Assembly: GCA_014584575.1 (NCBI GenBank)
Contig: JACTMP010000073.1
Location: 179,673 to 243,672, forward strand
Length of the DNA: 64,000 nucleotides
Origin: Chloroflexota bacterium
GTDB taxonomy: Bacteria > Chloroflexota > Anaerolineae > Promineifilales > Promineifilaceae
Direction: 5' to 3'
Below, piece by piece: positions 1-7,999 of the stretch. The notes beneath the pieces were generated by a model that was not told where the DNA came from, ran no database searches, and worked only from the letters and a program-made list of their open reading frames with translations. Positions within the stretch are counted from its first letter, which is position 1, and each line of letters starts with the position of its first letter. The translations under genes were made by a program, and so were the position numbers.

Positions 1-25
1 TCTTTTTGGGTAGAGGACTTATTTT

Positions 26-706
26 ATGGAAAAGATGGTATTTTTTGTTTTAGCCGCGTTCATTGGTTACATCTGTGGGGCCATTCCCTTCGGTTTTATT
101 TATGTCTACTGGCGCAAGGGCATTGACTTGCGTGACGTGGGCAGCGGCCGTACCGGGGGCACCAACTCTCTGCGCGCCGCCGGGCTAAAGGTGGGTATTG
201 TCACCGCCATCAGCGATGCGTTGAAAGGATTCGCCGCCGTCTGGTTGGCCCGCTTCTTCTTAGAGGCCGGCGTGGGCGAGGCGCTTATGCCCTGGATCAC
301 CGTTACAGCCGGCGCGTTTGCCGTCATTGGGCACAACTGGTCGGTCTTTTTGAAGTGGCGCGGCGGCGCGGGCACGGGGCCAAACGTCGGCTGGGCCATG
401 GCCGTCTGGCCGCCCATGTTCCCGTTGGCGGCGTTGGTCATGATCTTGATGATGGTAGGGGTAGGTATGGCTTCTGTGGCCTCACTGACGATGGGTGCGG
501 TCATTCCGGCAGCATTTATTGTTCTCTACCTGATGGAAGTGCCCGGCTACTCAGAGACGCTGGCCTACATTATCGGTGGGTTCGTGACGCTGGGGATTGT
601 GGCCTGGGCGCTGCGCCCCAACATCAAGCGGCTGTTGGAAGGTAACGAGCGCGTCGTTGGCCCCCGCGCCAAACGGCTGGAAAAGAAGGCAAAAGAATTG
701 GGATAA
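26..706 (+). CDS. plsY: PlsY-like acyl-phosphate:glycerol-3-phosphate acyltransferase
   Basis: A 226-residue polytopic membrane protein with PlsY-family motifs. It has GSGRTGGTN near residue 41 (family form GSGNxGxTN), a conserved Lys-Gly after the second membrane segment (DALKGFAAVW), and GHNWSVFLKWRGGAGT near residue 102 (family form GHxxPxFxxFxGGKG). PlsY transfers an acyl group from acyl-phosphate to glycerol-3-phosphate to make lysophosphatidate in the inner membrane. The third motif has Ala in place of the usual Lys (GGAG instead of GGKG), so a divergent PlsY or a paralogue with altered substrate use is possible. The length matches the family (about 200-220). The ATG at 26 follows an AGAGGA ribosome site; an in-frame ATG four codons in is an alternative. 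It converges on the next gene. Confidence 0.82.
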   Translation: MEKMVFFVLAAFIGYICGAIPFGFIYVYWRKGIDLRDVGSGRTGGTNSLRAAGLKVGIVTAISDALKGFAAVWLARFFLEAGVGEALMPWITVTAGAFAVIGHNWSVFLKWRGGAGTGPNVGWAMAVWPPMFPLAALVMILMMVGVGMASVASLTMGAVIPAAFIVLYLMEVPGYSETLAYIIGGFVTLGIVAWALRPNIKRLLEGNERVVGPRAKRLEKKAKELG

Positions 707-762
707 AAAAGTGTCAGGTGTCAGAACTTGACACTTGACACTTGACACTTGACACCTGACAC
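705..762 (-). terminator. Hairpin of TGACAC words, intrinsic terminator for the minus strand
   Basis: Arms at 711-723 and 750-762 are 13-bp perfect inverted repeats made of GTGTCA/TGACAC words. The loop holds three further TGACACT copies. On the minus strand the stem is followed by six T residues (705-710), so it fits an intrinsic terminator for the solute-binding gene ending at 767. It lies between two convergent genes and belongs to the short-word hairpin class seen throughout the window. Confidence 0.65.
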
Positions 763-766
763 CCTC

Positions 767-3187
767 TTACCCTCCCCCCTTTGTCAAAATCTCATAGTGC
801 AGCAAACCCAGGGCGTCTATACCTACGTTGCCGATGGTAGGCAGGGAGAGGGCGTAGGTGGGCTGTTGCAAGATGTCCAGCGTGGGCAGTTCGGTGGCCC
901 ATAGCTGCTGGTACTGGGCTTGCAGGGCGGCGCGGGCGATGGGGTCTGTTTCGGCAAGTACGGCCGTGACCATTTCCTCCATTGGCTGGCTTTCATAATT
1001 CAGGCAAAAGCTGTTGCTGGTGACAAAAAATTCCGTCCAGGCCATCACATCCAGGTAATCTACCGGCCGTCCAGGAGAAGGCCAGCCCAACAACGAAACC
1101 CCATGCCCACACTCACCCAATTGGGCGCGAAACTGTTCCCAGGCAGCGCTGCGCAGCGTCACCCTGAAAACATTCGTCTCTTCCAGTTGGCTCTTGAGGG
1201 CGTTGGCATAAGCTTCTTCAATGCGGCTGTAACGGCCGTCGTTCACGTACCACAGTTCAATCTCCAGAGGCGTCGTTTCGTTGTAGCCAGCCTCTAGCAG
1301 CAGCGCCCTGGCCCGGCTGAGATCGCGGGCGGGCAGCACGGCCGTATGCCCCGGCGCCGCATCCGGGATGGGGCTGAGCAGCGGGCTGCGGCTGCCGCCA
1401 AACGTCTCCGCCGCCAGCCGCGCCCGATCCAGCGAGAGAGCGGCTGCCTGCCGCACCTTCACATTATCCCAGGGCGGCGCTTCTTGGTTAAAGAGCAGGT
1501 AGCTCTTAAAATCGGCGGGGCCATTCCAGGGCAGGAAATCAGGCTGACCATCGCCATTCGCATCTACCGTTTGCAATTCGGTGAAATCGCTGTAGGGCAG
1601 GCCGCGCCACACCAGGTCAATAGAGCCAAATTCGGCCAATGAACGGCGCAATGCGGCGGCGTCATCATAAAAGCGCAGGGTGATATTGGCAAAAGCGGGC
1701 GACGGCCGTCCCGGCCATTCCGGGTTGGCGCGCAGCCGTAATCGTTCACCGGGCGCCCAATCCACAATGGTATAAGGGCCAATGCCGCCGCACGTACTGG
1801 TGGGGTCAGCGCCCTCGGCGTAACAATCACGGCTGATGGGGAAAAAAGGCGGCGTGGCCAGCAGCGCCGGGAAATGCGAAGCAGGTTCTTGCAGCACAAA
1901 TTTGACGGTGGCGGCGTCTAACACCTGGACGGCGTCAGCATCGGCATAAAAATCGCCATCGCTATCTTTGAGGATGCTGTTGACATTGAAATTGCCCAGG
2001 GCGCGGGCGCGATCTACAGCCCATTTCACATCATCGGCGGTCAGTTCACGGCCGTCGGCAAAACGTAAATTTCGGCGCAGGGTAACGGTATACTCCAGCC
2101 CATCCTCAGAAACGATAGGCATACTTGCCGCCAGCAGTGGCACCAGTTCATTGTCACTGGTGAAGCGATAAAGACCGCTCATCGTGTTGTTTTTCACTTC
2201 CCAGCTAATCAGGTCAGAGGTTGCGGCCGGGTCCATATCGGTCAGGTTGCCCAGGATGCCAATGAACAGTTCATCGGCCGGCGTGCCTACGCGCGACTCA
2301 CCCGGTTCCAAGGGGTCTTTGGGAATAAGCCAGGTGGCAATTTCCCGGTCAATGTCGCCGCGATCCTGGGCGGCGGCAATGGCGGTGTTCAATTTGCTCA
2401 ACAATGTCTGGTTATTGGCGGCCAGCGCCAGGCCGTAGGCTTTTTGGGTGATCCAGGCATCGCGGTTATTGCCGTTGCCCCCCACAATTTTGAGCTGTTC
2501 GGGGAAGCTGCTGACGTAAAATGTGGCAATGGTGCTGTCAACGACAACGGCCGTGACCCCTTCATCAATGAGCGCCTGTAACGCCTGCACACCGTTGGCA
2601 TAATGATTCACCAGGTCTTGTTCGGCCACGCCCATAACATCACGCGCCGTTATTTCACTCTGGCTGCCACCGGCTACGCCCACCAACATGCCCGGCTGCA
2701 AATCGCGGTAACTTTGCAACGCCTCATTATCCGCCAGCACCACCAACACCTGCCCCACTTCCAGGTAAGGATCGGTGTACACAATGCCGGGCGGCGGCTC
2801 GGCGGGAATGGGCAGATTGGCAATGATGGCGTCGAAGTCACGGCTGCCGCTGCTGGCGATGTTGGCTAACACGCCTTCATACGGGGTGACAATCAATTCG
2901 TAATCCAGGTTGGCGTTGGCGGCGATACTTTCCAGCACCCGGCTGTCGAAACCATCCACCACGCCGAAAGCGTCAAACACGGTGTAGGGGGGGTGGGGGG
3001 CATCGGTGGCCACCACTATGAAGTCTCGATCTCGCGGCGGGACGGCCGCCAGGGTGGGTTCGGAAGCGGGTGTGGGGGTTGTGGGGGGCACGGCCGTAGC
3101 GGCCACTTCTTCGCCATCACCACAGCCGGCCAACAACCACATCAACAAAACCGGCCACAATATCCGGTGTAGTTTCTTCATACGCAA
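767..3187 (-). CDS. Fused double solute-binding lipoprotein (SBP family 3 + SBP family 5)
   Basis: An 806-residue exported lipoprotein. The N terminus has a positively charged start, a hydrophobic segment and a lipobox ending LLAGC (Cys22), followed by a Thr/Pro-rich linker. Residues about 55-290 resemble the small polar amino-acid-binding fold (SBP_bac_3; opening FIVVATDAPHPPYTVFD). Residues about 300-800 resemble the oligopeptide/dipeptide-binding fold (SBP_bac_5; LRFADGRELTADDVKWAVDRA and VRQAAALSLDRARLA are typical). The two folds normally occur in separate proteins, so this is an unusual fusion. No transmembrane permease or ATPase of the matching ABC types lies beside it, so its transporter partner is unknown. 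It ends the minus-strand sugar locus but may be transcribed separately, since a 121-bp gap with a hairpin precedes it. Confidence 0.85.
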   Translation of the reverse strand: MRMKKLHRILWPVLLMWLLAGCGDGEEVAATAVPPTTPTPASEPTLAAVPPRDRDFIVVATDAPHPPYTVFDAFGVVDGFDSRVLESIAANANLDYELIVTPYEGVLANIASSGSRDFDAIIANLPIPAEPPPGIVYTDPYLEVGQVLVVLADNEALQSYRDLQPGMLVGVAGGSQSEITARDVMGVAEQDLVNHYANGVQALQALIDEGVTAVVVDSTIATFYVSSFPEQLKIVGGNGNNRDAWITQKAYGLALAANNQTLLSKLNTAIAAAQDRGDIDREIATWLIPKDPLEPGESRVGTPADELFIGILGNLTDMDPAATSDLISWEVKNNTMSGLYRFTSDNELVPLLAASMPIVSEDGLEYTVTLRRNLRFADGRELTADDVKWAVDRARALGNFNVNSILKDSDGDFYADADAVQVLDAATVKFVLQEPASHFPALLATPPFFPISRDCYAEGADPTSTCGGIGPYTIVDWAPGERLRLRANPEWPGRPSPAFANITLRFYDDAAALRRSLAEFGSIDLVWRGLPYSDFTELQTVDANGDGQPDFLPWNGPADFKSYLLFNQEAPPWDNVKVRQAAALSLDRARLAAETFGGSRSPLLSPIPDAAPGHTAVLPARDLSRARALLLEAGYNETTPLEIELWYVNDGRYSRIEEAYANALKSQLEETNVFRVTLRSAAWEQFRAQLGECGHGVSLLGWPSPGRPVDYLDVMAWTEFFVTSNSFCLNYESQPMEEMVTAVLAETDPIARAALQAQYQQLWATELPTLDILQQPTYALSLPTIGNVGIDALGLLHYEILTKGGG

Positions 3188-3204
3188 ACCTTCAAATGGT
3201 TATT

Positions 3205-3238
3205 TTGGGTATTGGGATATTGGGCAATATCCCAATGC
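3205..3238. repeat. Intergenic hairpin (TTGGGATATTG words)
   Basis: TTGGGATATTG is followed by GG and CAATATCCCAA, giving an 11-bp stem flanked by degenerate copies of the same word. It lies between the GH35-like gene and the lipoprotein gene and has no obvious T-run. Confidence 0.5.
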
Positions 3239-3308
3239 CCCATTCCGCTGGCGGAGTATAACAAGGCAGGGGGGGATGGCAAGGCTTCTCATCAAAGGGC
3301 AGCAATCG

Positions 3309-5651
3309 TTACCGCGTCACTACCTGATCCTTTCTGAGGATGATCACGCCTTCTTTGCCTGGCAACATGATGCGTTGTGTTTGGGCGCCGTGTGTGACGA
3401 CGGCCGCGCCATCACAGTGATAGCCCGCCAGCGTCATTTCGGCGAAAAATTCGTTTTGTCTCGTTTTTAGCGTGAGGGTGGCCCCCTCATCCGTTATGGC
3501 GACAATTTCCGAGGTCAAGTAATGAATCAAAACATCTTCTGTAAGCTGCCAATCGAGCGGCAGGATCAGCCCGGCGCGGGCCGGAAGTTGTACCTTGTTT
3601 CCGCTAAATAGCTTTTCATTTTGGCAGGCAATCGTCGTTTCTACCGGGTCGTCCTGGTAGTTGTTGATGAACAGGAAGTTCCCCTTTTGGCCACGACTGA
3701 GTCGAACGTCGGCCCATCCTTCAACTGGCTCATCAAGCTGAAACAGCGGCAGGCAGTCCATTTTCAGGGCCATCTGGTGAACGATGTCTAAATCTTCCAG
3801 GGTGTTGGCGGCCAGGGCGGCGGCCAGCATCATTACCTGTCCCTGGCCTATTGTTTTGACAAAACCGGCAACCGCGCCATTTTCATCGGCGGCGAAGATT
3901 TCATCAAATTCACCGGTATATGTTTCCACAAAGGAGACGGGAACGTCCTGGTAGCCAAAGATGCGGAGGCGGCGGGACACAAAAGGTGGGTCGCTTTCCA
4001 TGTGGGTGATGCCCAGCGCGTCCTGCAAAATGGTACAGGGCGTGTGGTCGAAATCTGCCACGCAGAGGCGGCCGATCAGAATCAATTTGCCGCCCTGACG
4101 CACGTAATCTACCAGCTTTTGCTGCACGGCCGTCGGGCATTGTTTGTCCATCATCACCCACAGCACCGGCGTCTGGGAAACGTCCAGCGCGCCCCGGCTC
4201 AGTTCAATGGCGTTGAACGGGCGGTGGGTCAGCGCCAGCCCTCTGGCGATCAGGTCAAACAGGATAACCTCGCGCTGGTGGGTGAGGATGTTGGTCGCTT
4301 CCTGGGTAGAGGCGTTGTTGACTTCGGTCATAAAGTGGTCGAGCAGGAAGCCGATGGTGGTAGTGGTGTACGGCCGTGCCCGTACCAAATCTTCCCCATA
4401 CACCGCCAACACCTGCGACAGCTTTGCATAGCGATGGTAATGGCGGCGCAGCGTGCCATCTTTGCGCACCGGGTGGCCCCAGTCGTGCCGTTTGACCGGG
4501 CTGAGGAGGGGATCATTTTCGCCGTCGAAAAAGAGGTAATGGTTAACGGCCCGCATCCCGGTGGAAATACACAAACGGCCGTGCAAATCATACAGCGAAC
4601 TCTGGCCTGTCCCAAAGTCTAGGTTGCCGCCCGCCTGGAACTCGATGGAAAAGAGCGCCTGCTCTGGATTGTGCAAGGCTTTGGTCATCTCATTCACCAG
4701 TAACAACTGGTGGAAATTACCCTCGCCGATGAAGATGGGGTAGACGTCGGTGGCGCTGACCATGCCCTCGATTTCCATGGCGCTGACCAACTGCGACAGG
4801 CCAATGGGGAACGTCTTGCCGCCGTTGGCGAAGCCGTGAATGTTGATGACGGGCAATACGTCCATGCCGTTGGCTCTGGCTTCGGCCCACAGCCAGGCGG
4901 CGTATTCGCGCAGATATTCCCGGTAAAAATGGCGGTAATCGGCCACCACCTGGGCGGCAGCCGGTTCGGTGGGCTGTTGGATGTGCTGACGCAGGAAGCC
5001 GACCAGGTCGTCGGTGGGGTAGCGAGTGGACAGGTTACGGCCGTGACGCCCCTCCAGATACGCGGCAAAACGAGACAGCGTGTCCGGGTTGGTGTCCAGG
5101 ATATTCCGCACCCAGGCGATCATGCCCATCTCGTTATCTAACTGCACCATGATGATCCGGCCGCCGCGCGTCGCCTGGCGCGGGGCCAGCACGGTAAAAA
5201 CGGCCCGGTACCACCGGCGCACACAGGCCAGAAAGTCCGGGTGCAGGTAACTGGCGATATTTTGTGTTTTCTGATCCTGGCTGATAAAGGCCACCTGCGG
5301 GTAGTTGTGGAACACCCAGGGGGGGATGCCTTCGTTGATCGTCTCGGCCATGATGTACGGGCCGGGCCGGGCGATGATCCACAGTCCCATGCCGGCAGCC
5401 AGATCGAGGAAACCTGCCAGATTGCGTTGGGGGTGGCTACGGCCGTCGAAATCCGACACCCCCTCCTCTCCTTGATGCCATAACCAGGGGATGTACGCCG
5501 CCACCGCGTTAAACCCGGCAGCCTGCAACAATCCCAACCGATGCGCCCATTGATCTGGCGGCGTACGAAAATAATGAAATTCCCCCGCCTGAATGAACTG
5601 CGGCTGATCGTTGAGCCAGAATTGGCCGTTTTGGATGTAGAAGTTGTTCAT
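3309..5651 (-). CDS. GH35-like beta-galactosidase
   Basis: A 780-residue protein with a beta-galactosidase (GH35-type) TIM barrel at the N terminus. Diagnostic elements are the opening AGEFHYFRTPPDQWAHRL, which matches the SGxxHYxRxxPxxWxxRL pattern, the PGPYIMAE segment, and GGRIIMVQLDNEMGM with the predicted acid/base Glu174. The nucleophile is probably Glu337 in FSIEFQAGGN. The C-terminal half has beta-sandwich character. It has no signal peptide, so it probably acts in the cytosol on imported oligosaccharides. I chose the ATG at 5651 because the open frame upstream (to 5702) runs only through a palindromic repeat element. It lies directly downstream of the PF10091-type glycosidase at 5706, probably in one transcription unit. 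Confidence 0.8.
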   Translation of the reverse strand: MNNFYIQNGQFWLNDQPQFIQAGEFHYFRTPPDQWAHRLGLLQAAGFNAVAAYIPWLWHQGEEGVSDFDGRSHPQRNLAGFLDLAAGMGLWIIARPGPYIMAETINEGIPPWVFHNYPQVAFISQDQKTQNIASYLHPDFLACVRRWYRAVFTVLAPRQATRGGRIIMVQLDNEMGMIAWVRNILDTNPDTLSRFAAYLEGRHGRNLSTRYPTDDLVGFLRQHIQQPTEPAAAQVVADYRHFYREYLREYAAWLWAEARANGMDVLPVINIHGFANGGKTFPIGLSQLVSAMEIEGMVSATDVYPIFIGEGNFHQLLLVNEMTKALHNPEQALFSIEFQAGGNLDFGTGQSSLYDLHGRLCISTGMRAVNHYLFFDGENDPLLSPVKRHDWGHPVRKDGTLRRHYHRYAKLSQVLAVYGEDLVRARPYTTTTIGFLLDHFMTEVNNASTQEATNILTHQREVILFDLIARGLALTHRPFNAIELSRGALDVSQTPVLWVMMDKQCPTAVQQKLVDYVRQGGKLILIGRLCVADFDHTPCTILQDALGITHMESDPPFVSRRLRIFGYQDVPVSFVETYTGEFDEIFAADENGAVAGFVKTIGQGQVMMLAAALAANTLEDLDIVHQMALKMDCLPLFQLDEPVEGWADVRLSRGQKGNFLFINNYQDDPVETTIACQNEKLFSGNKVQLPARAGLILPLDWQLTEDVLIHYLTSEIVAITDEGATLTLKTRQNEFFAEMTLAGYHCDGAAVVTHGAQTQRIMLPGKEGVIILRKDQVVTR

Positions 5652-5660
5652 GGTTATTTG

Positions 5661-5718
5661 ACGTGATGCGTGACGTGTGATGCGTGACCGGAAATCCCTC
5701 ACACGTCACACGTCACGC
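5661..5718. repeat. Hairpin repeat, GTGATGCGTGA family
   Basis: Two GTGATGCGTGA copies (about 5663-5688) face CACACGTCACACGTCACGC (5700-5718). This is one of at least six copies of this word family in the window. It fills the gap between two minus-strand glycosidase genes and overlaps the last codons of the upstream one. Confidence 0.7.
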
Positions 5719-6938
5719 CTCGTAAAGCCCAAAACTCCCAATGCTTTCTGGATGACAGGACTGTTGGTATATGTTTCCCACACCAACCGGCTGAAGTAAT
5801 TTTCGATCATGATCATCGAACACCCTTTGTCAATGCCATACAAGGAATGGCTGTACCAGGGCGGCGACACGTCCAGATTATAGGCATCATAAAAGCCATA
5901 CGGCCCCCAGGTTTGTGGGTGATGCTGATAGAGGTACTGCATCATTTCCAGGGTATGTTCGGGCGTGAAGGGCAGCGAAGACAGCGCGCCATAAATGGAG
6001 ACGGTGCCGTTGGGTTTGGGCGTGTGCAGGCTGGGTGTGCTGCCGGAGACGTCGTAACCCCAGGGGGCGTCGCCGCAGCTCACGCCCCAGCTTTGGGCAT
6101 GGTAGGTTTTGAAGCGGTCGGCATGTTCCAGGCAAAACTGCCGGTTGGCCAGCGTGGCCAGCCGGGTGTTTTCAAACCAGTCTACGCCGTCGGGGTCAAG
6201 ATAACGGGCGGTATCCAGCCAGGCTTCGCTGAACTGGTAGGCAAACAGGTTGCCGCCGGGATCGATGATGATGGAGTGGCCGGCAAATTCCCCCCGGTCG
6301 CGGGAAAAACCTTGATACAGCCGGCGGGCGACGGCTGGCTCTATCTGGGCGGCGGCTTGCAAATACATCATCTTTTGTTCGGCGGCCATATGCCACTGGT
6401 AGATGAAACCGGGGCTGCCGGTGACGTAGTCGCCGCCTTCGTCCGGGTTGTAGGCCATGCGAAAGAGGGTTTTGCCCTCTTTTTCAAAGATGATGAAGTG
6501 CCAGTCTACTCGTTCGAGCAACTGCCGGGCTAACTGCTCAATTTGGGCATCACCAAAGTAGGCGGCGGCGGTGATGACCCCGTTCAGGCAGAGGGCGGTA
6601 TCTATGGTGGAGTATTCGCACTTTTTGACCCGCCGGCCGCTGTCCATGTGCAGGTAATGGGCAAAGAAGCCACGATGGTGGGCGGCATGGTGCAAGAGGG
6701 TATGCAGCGTTTGGTGGGTGATGGTCACGGCCGTGTCCCGTTCCATAAATCCCCTTTCCGCGGCAATCACCCAGGCCGTCAGCGCAAAACCAACCGACGC
6801 AATGGAAGCCACCCCGGTATCCTTCGTCGAATCCACCGTCAGGCCATACCCCCGGCTGCCCGCCTGCAAATTCGTATACTGAAGGAAAAAATCAACCGAC
6901 CCTTTTAATTCACGCTGCAATAGATCGAAGTTATCCAT
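5706..6938 (-). CDS. PF10091-type (GH144-like) glycosidase, cytosolic paralogue
   Basis: A 410-residue protein of the glucoamylase-like PF10091 family, whose characterised members include GH144 endo-beta-1,2-glucanases. The pattern is an (alpha/alpha)6-type protein with a starting segment LKGSVDFFLQYTNL, DTGVASIASVGFALTAW, EYSTIDTALCLNGV, an AEQKMMYLQAA helix, FAYQFSEAWLDTARY, and the late YGFYDAYNLDVSPPWYSHSLYGIDKG. The homologue at 8000-9412 shares all of these in order, but this copy has no signal peptide. The pair could therefore split work between an exported and an internal enzyme. Stop codon and repeat separate it from the GH35-like gene by 54 bp. Confidence 0.8.
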   Translation of the reverse strand: MDNFDLLQRELKGSVDFFLQYTNLQAGSRGYGLTVDSTKDTGVASIASVGFALTAWVIAAERGFMERDTAVTITHQTLHTLLHHAAHHRGFFAHYLHMDSGRRVKKCEYSTIDTALCLNGVITAAAYFGDAQIEQLARQLLERVDWHFIIFEKEGKTLFRMAYNPDEGGDYVTGSPGFIYQWHMAAEQKMMYLQAAAQIEPAVARRLYQGFSRDRGEFAGHSIIIDPGGNLFAYQFSEAWLDTARYLDPDGVDWFENTRLATLANRQFCLEHADRFKTYHAQSWGVSCGDAPWGYDVSGSTPSLHTPKPNGTVSIYGALSSLPFTPEHTLEMMQYLYQHHPQTWGPYGFYDAYNLDVSPPWYSHSLYGIDKGCSMIMIENYFSRLVWETYTNSPVIQKALGVLGFTRRDV

Positions 6939-6948
6939 GATTCTTCAG

Positions 6949-6982
6949 GCGGAGGACAATTTGCTAAATTGTCCTACCGCCG
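6949..6982. repeat. Hairpin GGCGGAGGACAATTT / AAATTGTCCTACCGCC
   Basis: A near-perfect stem of about 16 bp sits between the LacI gene and the downstream glycosidase. It overlaps the last codons of the LacI gene. It could be a terminator-like or operator-like structure, but it resembles the other interspersed hairpins more than a LacI operator. Confidence 0.5.
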
Positions 6983-7942
6983 GGTAGACGATTCCCGCGG
7001 AATCAGTTTGGTAGGGATGCGATGGGGGCGGAAAGGTTTGCCTTTTTCCAAAAAATCAATGAGTTGGGTTGCGGCGGCCTCACCCCAGGCAATGCGCGAC
7101 GCGCCAATGGTAGACAGGGTTGGCTGCATATAACGGGCGATGAGAATATCGTCAAACCCCACCACGGCCATATCATCGGGTGCTTTCAGGTGATGCTCCT
7201 TCATGGCCCGAATGAACCCTATGGCCATCTGATCATTGGCGCAAAAGACCGCTTCCGGCAAATCACCGGCTTCGATGATCTCGTTGGCGGCGTCATAACC
7301 AGACGACTCCGTAAAATTCCCCTCATAACATTGCACGGTCACGTGATGCCGGGCCGCCTCGCTTAAAAAGGCCATCCGTCTTTCCATATTGTCGAAGGAA
7401 TCGGCCGCGCCGGAAACAAAAAAGATGCGCCGCGCTCCCTGGCTGTACAAATGATGGAACGCCTCTTTGACGCCATGCTGGTTGTCTACCAGGAGTGGCA
7501 GCAAATAATCCGATTCCAGAAAACGGTCTAGCACCACAATGGGAAACCTGGCGGAGGCGAGTTTCAAGACGGTCTCGTCTTTTATTTTGGAATCGAAGAC
7601 AACGGCGCCATCTACCTGCCGGTGCGTCAGAATTTTGCGTTTGGTCCAGCTTTCCGGGCAGACGATCATCTCGTAATCGGTTCTCAGGATGGCGTCGTGG
7701 ATGCCTTCCAGAATATCCTCATAAAACGAGCCGCTAAAACGGGTGATAAAGACGCCGATGGTCAGCGTCTTGCGGTTTTTCAGGTTGCGGGCAAAGGCGT
7801 TGGGGTGGTAATTGAGTTCTTCAGCCGCCTGTAAGATGCGCTTGCGCGTATCCTCGCTGATGGTACCGGTGCCGTTGAGCGCGTAGGAAGCGGCCGTGAC
7901 GCTGACCCTGGCATGTTTGGCTACATCTTTTATCGTTGTCAT
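6974..7942 (-). CDS. LacI-family transcriptional regulator
   Basis: A 322-residue one-component regulator. It has the LacI helix-turn-helix at residues 3-25 (TIKDVAKHARVSVTAASYALN), the hinge helix region (NYHPNAFARNLKNRKT) and a periplasmic-binding-like effector domain (TIGVFITRFSGSFYEDILEG through VVGFDDILIARYMQPTLSTI). Its position among two PF10091-type glycosidases, a GH35-like enzyme and sugar permeases indicates that it controls this locus in response to a sugar. I could not identify a convincing shared operator. Length is slightly shorter than usual (about 330-340). Confidence 0.93.
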   Translation of the reverse strand: MTTIKDVAKHARVSVTAASYALNGTGTISEDTRKRILQAAEELNYHPNAFARNLKNRKTLTIGVFITRFSGSFYEDILEGIHDAILRTDYEMIVCPESWTKRKILTHRQVDGAVVFDSKIKDETVLKLASARFPIVVLDRFLESDYLLPLLVDNQHGVKEAFHHLYSQGARRIFFVSGAADSFDNMERRMAFLSEAARHHVTVQCYEGNFTESSGYDAANEIIEAGDLPEAVFCANDQMAIGFIRAMKEHHLKAPDDMAVVGFDDILIARYMQPTLSTIGASRIAWGEAAATQLIDFLEKGKPFRPHRIPTKLIPRESSTRR

Positions 7943-7956
7943 GGATTCTGTTCAGG

Positions 7957-7990
7957 AGACCTGACAGGTTTCAAAAAACCTGTCAGGTCT
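7957..7990. repeat. Hairpin repeat, GACCTGACAGGTTT family
   Basis: AGACCTGACAGGTTT (7957-7971), loop CAAA, AAACCTGTCAGGTCT (7976-7990) form a perfect 15-bp stem. Related copies lie at 28223-28256 and 54937-54969. It sits between two minus-strand genes and has no T-run on either side. Confidence 0.75.
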
Positions 7991-7999
7991 AATCGGTTA

